Source: Candidatus Segatella caccae (lineage in GTDB: Bacteria; Bacteroidota; Bacteroidia; Bacteroidales; Bacteroidaceae). Taken from it: a DNA stretch of 34,706 nucleotides. The stretch is from contig USOQ01000020.1 of the NCBI GenBank assembly GCA_900556395.1, positions 1 to 34,706 on the forward strand, written 5' to 3'. Below the pieces are notes generated by a model. The model did not search any database and was not told where the DNA came from. It was given only the letters and a program-made list of their open reading frames with translations. This document shows positions 8,151-15,316 of this stretch, piece by piece. Both the position numbers and the translations under genes were made by a program. Positions within the stretch are counted from its first letter, which is position 1; each line of letters starts with the position of its first letter.

Positions 8151-8923
8151 TTAAGTTCACCATCATCACCTGCACCTATCAAGCCGAGCGAGTGTTGCAG
8201 CGCACACTCGATAGTGTGAAGAAGCAGTCTTACTGCAACATAGAGCACATCATCATGGATGGCGGTTCCACAGACAAGACCTTGTCCATGATAAGAGCTT
8301 ATCAGCACAAGATAAGCCGTGGGGAGAATGCCCACGACATCGTGGTAGTGTCGGAACCCGACCGCGGGCTTTATGATGCGATGAACAAGTCGATCGACCG
8401 AGCTACGGGCGACTATTTAGTGTTTCTTAATGCTGGCGATGTGTTTCCATCTGCCGAAACATTGGAGTATGTAGCTGGTTGTGTGGGTGAAGGCGAAGTG
8501 CTTCCTGGTGTGCTCTATGGCGATACCGACATTGTAGATGCAACAGGGCGCTTTCTGCATCATCGACGTTTGCAGCCACCTGCTCACCTGTCTTGGCGTT
8601 CGTTTCGTTGGGGTATGTTGGTTTGCCATCAGTCATTCTATGCCCGTACCGACTTGGCAAAAGGCATCCATTATAATCTCGATTACCGTTTCTCTGCCGA
8701 TGTAGACTGGTGCATACGTGTGATGAAAGAGTCTGCAAGGCTTCACCTGCCATTGCGCAATGTGGGTGCTGTCATCACTCATTATCTCGATGGAGGTATG
8801 TCGGTGCAGAACCATCGTGCTTCTCTTCGCGAGCGCTTCGAGGTGATGCGCACCCATTACGGGCTGCTCACTACGCTCTTTGTTCATGCCTGGTTTGTGA
8901 TTCGTAGTATCTTCAAAAGATAA
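8147..8923 (+). CDS. GT2-family glycosyltransferase (WcaA-like)
   Basis: A 258-residue GT-A fold enzyme. The N-terminus FTIITCTYQAERVLQRTLDS is the nucleotide-binding strand and helix. DGGSTDKT (about residues 40-47) carries the donor-contacting Asp. SEPDRGLYDAMNKSIDRATGDYLVFLNAGD (about 69-98) holds the conserved Gly-x-Tyr-Asp-Ala-x-Asn block and a metal-site motif in the form NAGD, where many relatives have NSDD. A single hydrophobic C-terminal stretch (LLTTLFVHAWFVIRSIF) may attach it to the membrane. It overlaps the upstream GT4 gene by four bases and probably acts on the same glycan. Acceptor and product cannot be told from the sequence. Confidence 0.9.
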   Translation: MIKFTIITCTYQAERVLQRTLDSVKKQSYCNIEHIIMDGGSTDKTLSMIRAYQHKISRGENAHDIVVVSEPDRGLYDAMNKSIDRATGDYLVFLNAGDVFPSAETLEYVAGCVGEGEVLPGVLYGDTDIVDATGRFLHHRRLQPPAHLSWRSFRWGMLVCHQSFYARTDLAKGIHYNLDYRFSADVDWCIRVMKESARLHLPLRNVGAVITHYLDGGMSVQNHRASLRERFEVMRTHYGLLTTLFVHAWFVIRSIFKR

Positions 8924-9280
8924 GAGCTTCCTTTTGTGATTTTATCTCGATAGTAGCTATGAATGTAATAAGGAATCCATGATTTTCTTTTTATTTTAGA
9001 ATAATATGGTTTTTTGAATAGAAAAGGCTCTAAATATGAAAGCGGCTTCGATAGTCAATGAAGCCTATTTCATAGAGCAATGAAAGCGGCTTCGTAAGCA
9101 GTTGAAGCCTATTGCATTCTGATAGACAAACTATACCCAGATGTTGAGAATTCTTGTTGCCTCGTCGTCTTGCTCGTCTACATCATGATGGCAGTCCGCA
9201 AGAAATCTACGCACGCAGAATCACAATAACCAGCCTTTTTTTGCGTTATAAGTCTAAGAAGACTTAAAGCTACAAAAACA
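8924..9280. other. 357-base intergenic region between GT2 and the GH140-like gene
   Basis: No gene of credible length is seen. It contains the twin hairpin repeat at 9036-9116, a T-rich stretch near 8985-9015, and short open frames without family resemblance. No TAnnTTTG box is evident before 9281, so the promoter of the next gene is not identified. Confidence 0.5.
9036..9116. repeat. Two tandem imperfect hairpin units
   Basis: Each unit of about 37 bases reads TGAAAGCGGCTTCG, a 5-10 base loop, then GAAGCCTATTKCA. The first is at 9036-9073 and the second at 9080-9116. Within each, GGCTTC pairs with GAAGCC, and the outer TGAAA or TGA arms pair with TTTCA or TGCA. Loops differ while stems are kept, which suggests selection on the fold. 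No T tract follows, so they are not ordinary terminators. Confidence 0.7.
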
Positions 9281-10762
9281 ATGAAGAAAACATTCAAGAC
9301 CTTGACCATCATGACTGTGGTCTGCCTACTCACTGCCACAGTCCATGCCGCAACCCATGTAAAGCCCTGGAGTCATGGTAGACTGATGATGTCTGCCAAC
9401 CATCGCTACCTTCAGTTGGAAGATGGTAACCCCTTCTTCCTTCTGGGAGATACAGGCTGGCTTCTCCCTGAGCGTCTCGATCGTTCCGAAGTACAGTATT
9501 ACCTTCAGAAATGTCGTGCAGCAGGCTTCAACACGGTCTTGGTACAGGTGATGAACGGAACGCCATCCTATAACATCTATGGACAACCCTCGTTGCCTGC
9601 AGGCTGGGATATGTCGAAGGCCGACCCCGCAGGCATGTATAGCTATTGGGACCACATGGATTACATCGTCAGCCAGGCCGAACAGAATGGTATCTATATC
9701 GGTATGGTGGCCATCTGGGGCTCGCAGGTGAAGGCAGGTAATATCAATGCACGCCAAGCCAAGGCTTATGGCAGTTTTCTTGCCAACCGATACAAGGACT
9801 CGCCCAACATCATCTGGGTGATGGGTGGCGACATACAGGGTGATATTCATCCCGAGGTGTGGGAGTCGTTGGCAAGTTCCATCAAGAGCATCGACCACAA
9901 CCACCTGATGACGTATCATCCCCGTGGACGCTATACGTCTGCCAAATGGTGGAGCAAGGCTCCGTGGATAGACTTCCATGCTTTTCAGAGTGGACATCGC
10001 AAGTATGGGCAACGTATGGGCAATAAAGACTATCCCATTCCCGACAATACTGAGGAAGACAACTGGATGTACGTGGACTCAACCTGGGCCTATAAGCCTA
10101 TGAAGCCCGTGCTCGATGCAGAGCCCAGTTATGAGGATATCCCCAAAGGACTACACGACCCTTGTGAAGAGCGTTGGCAAGACTATGATGTGCGCCGCTA
10201 TGCTTACTGGAGTGTTTTTGCCGGCTCTTGTGGTCACACCTATGGTCATAACGCCATCATGCAGATGCTGAAGCCTGGTTATCCCACTGGTTATGGCATC
10301 AGCGGCTCGGAGAAAACTTGGTATCAGGCTCTTGATGACCCTGGCTTCAATCAGATGAAGCATCTCAAGAACCTGATGCTCACCATGCCTTATTTCGAGC
10401 GGGTGCCCGACCAGAGCATCATTGTGGGCAGGAATGGCGAACGCTACAACCGTCTGCTTGCCACCCGTGGCAAGGATTACCTGATGGTGTACAACTACCA
10501 CTGTGTGCCCATGAAGATAGACCTTCGCAAGGTGTCGGGAGACAAGAAGAATGTGTGGTGGATGGATGCAGCCACAGGAAGCCTCGAATATATAGGCGAG
10601 TTTGACAGCCGTGTAGTGACCTTTGCGCCACAGAAGGGAGTTCGAGGCATCAGCGACGGCGTGTTTATTGCCATCGACAGCAGCAAGCATTATCTTGCCA
10701 AGGACCAAAAACAGATTGCCAACCAGGGCTTGGCAGGAAAACCGAGAGATCTGAACGAGTAG
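9281..10762 (+). CDS. Secreted GH140-like glycoside hydrolase (DUF4038)
   Basis: A 493-residue exported enzyme with a signal peptide at residues 1-23 (TLTIMTVVCLLTATVHA). The central TIM barrel is of the DUF4038 apiosidase-like type, opening with the typical FFLLGDTGW block (52-60). Asp184 in IWVMGGDIQGD and Glu281 in VLDAEPSYED sit at the acid/base and nucleophile positions of GH140. Their 97-residue spacing equals what I recall for the Asp/Glu pair of the Bacteroides rhamnogalacturonan-II apiosidase. The C-terminal part (about 395-475) is the beta-rich putative collagen-binding domain that usually accompanies it. No susC/susD pair is adjacent, so it is an orphan rather than part of a classical utilisation locus. 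Substrate specificity is inferred only; it could cleave another side-chain sugar. Confidence 0.85.
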   Translation: MKKTFKTLTIMTVVCLLTATVHAATHVKPWSHGRLMMSANHRYLQLEDGNPFFLLGDTGWLLPERLDRSEVQYYLQKCRAAGFNTVLVQVMNGTPSYNIYGQPSLPAGWDMSKADPAGMYSYWDHMDYIVSQAEQNGIYIGMVAIWGSQVKAGNINARQAKAYGSFLANRYKDSPNIIWVMGGDIQGDIHPEVWESLASSIKSIDHNHLMTYHPRGRYTSAKWWSKAPWIDFHAFQSGHRKYGQRMGNKDYPIPDNTEEDNWMYVDSTWAYKPMKPVLDAEPSYEDIPKGLHDPCEERWQDYDVRRYAYWSVFAGSCGHTYGHNAIMQMLKPGYPTGYGISGSEKTWYQALDDPGFNQMKHLKNLMLTMPYFERVPDQSIIVGRNGERYNRLLATRGKDYLMVYNYHCVPMKIDLRKVSGDKKNVWWMDAATGSLEYIGEFDSRVVTFAPQKGVRGISDGVFIAIDSSKHYLAKDQKQIANQGLAGKPRDLNE

Positions 10763-10834
10763 GTTGCTCTGCCAATACATGTGTTATTTTATCTTTTTTA
10801 ATCTCTTATCTTTTCCGTTTTCACAAAAATAAGC

Positions 10835-10842
10835 TATCTTTG
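10835..10842 (+). promoter_or_regulatory. -7 box for the cation transporter gene
   Basis: TATCTTTG fits TAnnTTTG exactly, 20 bases before the ATG at 10863. The -33 region is T-rich (10811-10821) without a clear TTTG. Confidence 0.6.
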
Positions 10843-10862
10843 CCGCCCAATTATACATAAAC

Positions 10863-11795
10863 ATGAAAGTAATGATGGATGAAAAACAGAGATTGAGAGA
10901 AGTTTACAAGGTAACAATAGCAGGCAGCATCATCAATGTGCTATTGCTCGTGCTGAAGTTTGCCGCAGGCATCTTAGGACATTCTGCTGCCATGATAGCC
11001 GATGCCATCCATTCGCTCACGGACTTTGCCACCGATGTCATCGTGTTGGTGTTTGTCAAACTTGGCAACAAACCTATGGACAGGGATCATGACTACGGTC
11101 ACGGCAAGTACGAAACCCTCGCCACAGCCATCATCGGCATCTCACTCTTTGCTGTGGGCATGATGATATGTTGGTCGGGGCTTGTCAAAACCTATCACGC
11201 CTTCTTAGGCGAAGAGCTACAGCAGCCAGGCATCGTCGCCCTTGTGGCAGCAGTGGCGAGTGTCGCACTCAAGGAGTGGGCTTACCAGTTCACGGTGCGT
11301 ATAGGGCGCAAATATCATTCAGAGGCAGTGGTGGCCAATGCTTGGCACCATCGCAGTGACGCTCTGTCGAGTATCGGCACGATGATGGGTATTGGCGGTG
11401 CCATCCTCTTGGGCAGCCACTGGGCTGTGCTCGACCCTTTGGCAGCTATTGTGGTGAGCATCTTCATTATCAAGGCAGCTTGGTCGTTGGTGATGCAGAG
11501 TGTCAAGGAACTTACCGATGCCAGTCTCTCAGATGCAGAAGAAGCCGACATCGTGAAGACTGCTGCCGAGGTGCAGGGAGTTTGCGAGATTCACAATCTG
11601 CAAACTCGTCGCATAGGCAACAAGATAGCCATCGAGATGCATGTCCGTATGCCTGGTTCACTCTCGCTCTATGTGGCTCATGAGCGTGCCACGGCCATAG
11701 AACAACGACTCAAGCAGAAGTATGGTGCCGATACCCATGTGGGCATTCATCTCGAACCCATCAAGATTAATGGTAGGTATCAGGCGCCAGAATAA
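10863..11795 (+). CDS. Cation diffusion facilitator (zinc/divalent metal exporter)
   Basis: A 310-residue inner-membrane protein of the CDF family, which exports Zn2+ or related divalent ions in exchange for protons. Six hydrophobic segments span about residues 15-200. The transport site is formed by HSLTD (His50, Asp54) in TM2 and HHRSD (His161, Asp165) in TM5; this HD-HD set is typical of zinc-selecting members. The loop motif RDHDYGHGKYET (74-85) is also characteristic. The C-terminal cytosolic domain (about 205-300) contains the ferredoxin-like fold with EIHNLQTRRIGNKIAIEMHV. It is transcribed alone and ends at a shared bidirectional terminator. The exact metal is inferred. Confidence 0.93.
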   Translation: MKVMMDEKQRLREVYKVTIAGSIINVLLLVLKFAAGILGHSAAMIADAIHSLTDFATDVIVLVFVKLGNKPMDRDHDYGHGKYETLATAIIGISLFAVGMMICWSGLVKTYHAFLGEELQQPGIVALVAAVASVALKEWAYQFTVRIGRKYHSEAVVANAWHHRSDALSSIGTMMGIGGAILLGSHWAVLDPLAAIVVSIFIIKAAWSLVMQSVKELTDASLSDAEEADIVKTAAEVQGVCEIHNLQTRRIGNKIAIEMHVRMPGSLSLYVAHERATAIEQRLKQKYGADTHVGIHLEPIKINGRYQAPE

Positions 11796-11823
11796 ACATC
11801 TCTCTCCGCCCCCAAGAAAAAAG

Positions 11824-11868
11824 AAAAGTCTTCAAAACCAGTGCAAACTGGCTTGAAGACTTTTTTTT
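11824..11868. terminator. Bidirectional terminator between CDF and TonB-receptor genes
   Basis: GTCTTCAA (11828-11835) pairs with TTGAAGAC (11853-11860), and CCAGT pairs with ACTGG inside, closed by GCAA. An A run (11824-11827) on one side and eight T residues (11861-11868) on the other allow it to stop transcription from both convergent genes. Confidence 0.92.
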
Positions 11869-11902
11869 GGTTTCCACAAAGTGTGTATCGTGCAGAAGGG
11901 CT

Positions 11903-13960
11903 TTACCAACCGAGGTTGACACTGGCACCAGCCATGATCCACAGCCCAGGCTGTTTGATGGCAGCGAGGTCGTAGTAGCGATGGCAAGTGATGTTGTCGG
12001 CCTTCACGTAGATGCTATATTTCTTCTCATCCCACATGAGCTTGCAGTCCACCTTGGTATAGGGAGAGTAACCATTCATGCGTTGCTGCCAGCGCACCGC
12101 CCATGAAGCAGAAAGTTTTTTCCATATCTGATGATCCAAGCCGAAGACAGCTTTGTGCTTGAGATATTCCAAAGCATAGAGCGACTTGAGAATGTCGGCA
12201 TCGGTTTTATGATCCTGGTAGATATAGGCATATCCCACCTTGATGCGTGTGATGAAGCAGTTGTGTATGAGCTCTCTCATGTAGATAGTGGCATCGAGGT
12301 TATAGCCCATGTTGTTGAGTTTTCCGATATTCATCACGTGATATTTGCTGTCGGCGAGTTCGGTTTCTGAAGTCTGTACCCAGTCTATCATGTTGGTGCC
12401 GTGTGCATAGAATCCGCTTATCGTAGCAGCCAACCCCTTCTGTCGGTACTGTGCCCCTATCTTGAAAGTAGAGTTTTTCTCAGGGCTTAGTGTGATGTCG
12501 CCTTGTTGCACCACATTACTGATATATAAATCGGTGTAGGTAGGCATACGCAGAGCCTTGTTCCAGGAAGCAAAGAACTTCCAGTTGTCGTTAGGTCTAT
12601 AGCTCATGTCTACGCCAGGATAGAAACGGAAGTCGTTATCAAGTCCTGTGTTCTTATTGGCGAGGACACCTGCCGAGAGTGTGAAACCTCCGAAGATGAA
12701 GTTGTGCTCCAGCATGATGTTGGTATTGGTTCGCTCACCCTTGCGTGTATATTGTCGGTCGGAGCCATGTATGTTCTTATAGTCTTCTGCAGCCAGTTCT
12801 TCGCCGAGGGCAGTAGAGTAGATGCGCTCCTTGCTGATATCGAACGCTACGGCTGTCTTACCTAACATCCATGTTATATTGGCATTTAGTCCGCCTCCAT
12901 ATACATCCAGGTCGTGGTAGTTCTCGCCCGCTGCAGCCCCCGCTTTGCCGCGTGTCAGCTGATAGTGGTCCTTGAAGTTGTTGTAATAGAACTGTGGAGC
13001 GATTTGCCATGTCTGGTGTGGGTCGTGCAGGTTGAGGTTGATCGATGCCATGGTGTGGTCGGTCTTCTCATACTGGTTGTTGAACTTGGCGCTGTAGAAT
13101 GTGTTGGCTCCGTAGCTCTGTTGGGCATATCCCACCTGTGCGTTGATATCGAAGCGTTGGTTGTAGCTCAGGTTGACTTGTCCGAAGCCCTGTCCTTTCT
13201 CAAAGTCGCTGTTCTCCGTGCCTCCATCCGAGCGCTTGTAGCCACCGCTGGCAGAGTAGGCGTGTGTCCACTTACCTGTGGTGAATGAAGACTGTAGGCG
13301 CCCCTGTGTAGCGAAGCTGCCAAACGATCCACCCTCTACGAGTGCTGCCACTCCATCGTTTTGCGCTTTTCGAGTCACGATGTTGATGGCGCCATTGAAG
13401 GCTGATGTTCCGAAAATGCGGGAAGCAGCACCTTCGAGAACTTCGATGTGATCGATGTCGGCAAGTGCAACAGGGAAGTCGGAAGCATTGTGACCCGTCT
13501 GTGGATTGGAGATGTTGACACCATTCAGGAGAATGGTAATCTGGTCGAAGGTTCCACCGTTGATGGAGATATCCGTCTGTACACCAAAGCTACCGCGCTG
13601 ACGGACATCCACGCCAGTAGCTAATTTTAAAACGTCGTTGATAGTCTGTGCCGCCGCACGATGAATGTCATCGCGGGTAATGACAGACACAATCTTGGGA
13701 GACTGCTCTGCAGTCATCGGAGCACGTGAGCCAGTAACGTTCACCGCATCGAGCTCGTAAGCTTTTCCGCCCTTGTAGAGAGTGGAGTCTACTTTTACGC
13801 CCTCAGTGCTGATGCCTTCTGCCTTAGCATGGCTAAGGGTGGCTACGCTGAGTGCACCTACGAGCACCTCTTTTCCCAGAACGGAGAAAAGAGCATAGCC
13901 TTTGTTAGAGAAGCGATTGAACTTCAGGCTGTTGTGCTTGTTGAAAATTGATTTGTACAT
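11903..13960 (-). CDS. TonB-dependent outer-membrane receptor (BtuB-like)
   Basis: A 685-residue outer-membrane receptor that takes up a large ligand such as a corrinoid, haem or siderophore using the proton motive force. The plug domain includes AEQSPKIVSVITRDDI, TINDVLKLATGVDV, LLNGVNISNP and IEVLEGAASRIFGTSAFNGAINIVTRK, a BtuB/CirA-like series. The barrel ends in a C-terminal aromatic residue (LGW). The frame is open up to 14044, but the start at 13960 is preferred. The -7 box of its promoter lies at 14038-14031, so a start at 14044 would be upstream of the transcript. The resulting N-terminus, MYKSIFNKHNSLKFNRFSNK, is the long basic leader common in Bacteroidales receptors. No neighbouring cobalamin genes are present, so the ligand stays open. 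Confidence 0.88.
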   Translation of the reverse strand: MYKSIFNKHNSLKFNRFSNKGYALFSVLGKEVLVGALSVATLSHAKAEGISTEGVKVDSTLYKGGKAYELDAVNVTGSRAPMTAEQSPKIVSVITRDDIHRAAAQTINDVLKLATGVDVRQRGSFGVQTDISINGGTFDQITILLNGVNISNPQTGHNASDFPVALADIDHIEVLEGAASRIFGTSAFNGAINIVTRKAQNDGVAALVEGGSFGSFATQGRLQSSFTTGKWTHAYSASGGYKRSDGGTENSDFEKGQGFGQVNLSYNQRFDINAQVGYAQQSYGANTFYSAKFNNQYEKTDHTMASINLNLHDPHQTWQIAPQFYYNNFKDHYQLTRGKAGAAAGENYHDLDVYGGGLNANITWMLGKTAVAFDISKERIYSTALGEELAAEDYKNIHGSDRQYTRKGERTNTNIMLEHNFIFGGFTLSAGVLANKNTGLDNDFRFYPGVDMSYRPNDNWKFFASWNKALRMPTYTDLYISNVVQQGDITLSPEKNSTFKIGAQYRQKGLAATISGFYAHGTNMIDWVQTSETELADSKYHVMNIGKLNNMGYNLDATIYMRELIHNCFITRIKVGYAYIYQDHKTDADILKSLYALEYLKHKAVFGLDHQIWKKLSASWAVRWQQRMNGYSPYTKVDCKLMWDEKKYSIYVKADNITCHRYYDLAAIKQPGLWIMAGASVNLGW

Positions 13961-14030
13961 TAAAAAATGAATGTATAAAAAATAATTAAAAAAATAAGCC
14001 TTTGGCGGTTTGCCATGGGCTTTCAGGCTG

Positions 14031-14038
14031 CAAAGGTA
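14031..14038 (-). promoter_or_regulatory. -7 box of the TonB-receptor promoter
   Basis: Read on the minus strand this is TACCTTTG, followed by GC. It lies 70 bases upstream of the chosen ATG at 13960 and decides that start. Confidence 0.65.
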
Positions 14039-14044
14039 CTGCAA

Positions 14045-14417
14045 AAATCTGATTATGCGAAGAAAATGATTTTTTTTTTCATTTCTGAGTGTAAAGATTT
14101 TATCTAAATCGAAGATAATTCCTATAAAAGTCTCGTGTCTATAGTAGGGATGCTGTGCTGGTTGTGGATGATATCGTTGATGGAGATAGTGACCAGTAAT
14201 TCATGAAACTTTTGTTTTTGTGAGATGTGACTTTAATATATTTTAACTGCTATTTATAGGATGAAGAATACATATTTTATTCAAATGATGCATTTTAAAG
14301 AAATAAATCGCTTAACTTTGCACTGGGTTTATTGCTTGAAGGGAGTGATAACTTCTTTAACTTCAATCAACTTCCCTCACAGGGAAAACTTGAATAATTT
14401 ATATAAAAAAAAGATAT
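14045..14417. other. Divergent AT-rich intergenic region
   Basis: About 370 bases between the TonB receptor (minus) and the flavin reductase (plus). I see only homopolymer runs (T run near 14070-14080), no credible gene, and the -7 box TAACTTTG at 14313-14320 that probably serves the flavin reductase. Confidence 0.55.
14313..14320 (+). promoter_or_regulatory. -7 box upstream of the flavin reductase gene
   Basis: TAACTTTG fits TAnnTTTG. It lies about 100 bases before the start at 14418 and has only a T-rich, imperfect -33 region. Confidence 0.55.
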
Positions 14418-14927
14418 ATGAGAAAGTTTGACGTAAAAGAGCTCAACGACAATGTTTTTGAGACGATAGGAAAGGAATGGCTTCTGGTGACGGCAGGAAG
14501 CAAGGACAGGATGAATATGATGACAGCCTCTTGGGGCTGCTTGGGATGGTTGTGGAATAAGCCAGTGGCGGTGGTCTTCATCCGTCCAGAACGCTTCACC
14601 CATGAACTGATAGAGGAGAACGAATATATGACGCTTTCCTTCTTGGGGCATAGTGAGGAAGCACGCAAGATATACAACTTTTGCGGTACGAAGAGTGGGC
14701 GCAATCTTGACAAGGTGCAGGCTACAGGTCTTACACCCATCAGCTTGGAGAGTGGAAACGTCGCCTATGAGCAGGCACGCCTCACCTTAGAGTGCAGGAA
14801 ACTCTATAAGGACAGTATGACTGCAGAGAAGTTTATCGACCAAGACTTGTTGCAGTGGTATGGAGCTAAGGGTGGTTTTCACGATGTTTATGTGGTGGAG
14901 ATTACTCATGCCTATGCTGCTGAATAA
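14418..14927 (+). CDS. Flavin reductase family protein (flavoredoxin-like)
   Basis: A 169-residue cytoplasmic protein with the split-barrel FMN-binding fold. Recognisable blocks are EWLLVTAGSKDRMNMMTASWGCLGWLWNKPVAVVFIRPERFT (about residues 19-60), where the flavin phosphate-binding Thr/Ser cluster lies, then YMTLSFL and a C-terminal HDVYVVEI strand. Members either reduce free flavin with NAD(P)H or act as FMN-binding electron carriers. Nothing in the sequence separates these roles. The ClpS gene begins 77 bases downstream on the same strand without a clear promoter or terminator in between, so read-through into the N-degron cluster is possible. Confidence 0.88.
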   Translation: MRKFDVKELNDNVFETIGKEWLLVTAGSKDRMNMMTASWGCLGWLWNKPVAVVFIRPERFTHELIEENEYMTLSFLGHSEEARKIYNFCGTKSGRNLDKVQATGLTPISLESGNVAYEQARLTLECRKLYKDSMTAEKFIDQDLLQWYGAKGGFHDVYVVEITHAYAAE

Positions 14928-15003
14928 TGGCTTGAAACCCGTAGCTCGATGGTCCTTATACCCTACGCATAACAAAACTTTTTAAATAACAACAACAATA
15001 ATA

Positions 15004-15306
15004 ATGGCACAAGAACAAACAGCTGTAAGAGAGCGACAGAGGCAAAGCATCAAGAAGCCCGAGCTCTATCAGATCATTATCAACAATGATGATGTGACAC
15101 CCATGGACTTCGTTATCGACATCCTGGAGACGGTATTTTTTAAATCGCGCAAAGATGCCGAGACCATTATGCTCAAAGCCCATCGTGAGGGAAGGGCTGT
15201 TGTTGGTGTCTATAGCTACGATGTGGCTAAGAGCAAGTTGCAAAGGGCGCAGAGCATTATTCACAAAACCCACTATCCCCTCGAACTTACCATCGAACCA
15301 GCATAA
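15004..15306 (+). CDS. clpS: ATP-dependent Clp protease adaptor ClpS
   Basis: A 100-residue cytoplasmic adaptor that binds N-terminal Leu, Phe, Trp or Tyr residues (N-degrons) and hands the substrates to ClpA. The core reads YQIIINNDDVTPMDFVIDIL (about 21-40), with the NND-x-TPMDFV degron-binding pocket, then AETIMLKAHREGRAVVGVYSYDVAKSK, where the conserved His of KAHREG and the GxYxxDVA segment are present. Length is typical. It stands 10 bases before clpA, and aat follows, so the three genes of the bacterial N-degron pathway lie together. The extended basic and Gln-rich N-terminus is the flexible tail that engages ClpA. Confidence 0.96.
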   Translation: MAQEQTAVRERQRQSIKKPELYQIIINNDDVTPMDFVIDILETVFFKSRKDAETIMLKAHREGRAVVGVYSYDVAKSKLQRAQSIIHKTHYPLELTIEPA

Positions 15307-15316
15307 AGATTGATTT

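Noticed and set aside
9141..9240. Short frame starting at ATG near 9141 (15 codons) and another near 9188
   Set aside because: Both are too short, lack a promoter and show no family resemblance.
14030..14039. GTANNTTTGC motif on the minus strand as an ICE attachment site
   Set aside because: The same ten-base pattern occurs at several ordinary promoters here (14030-14039 and 22925-22934), with no composition change or integrase beside it.
13961..14044. Upstream start of the TonB receptor at 14044
   Set aside because: The -7 box at 14038-14031 would place that start before the transcript, and the product would have 28 extra residues before a normal leader.
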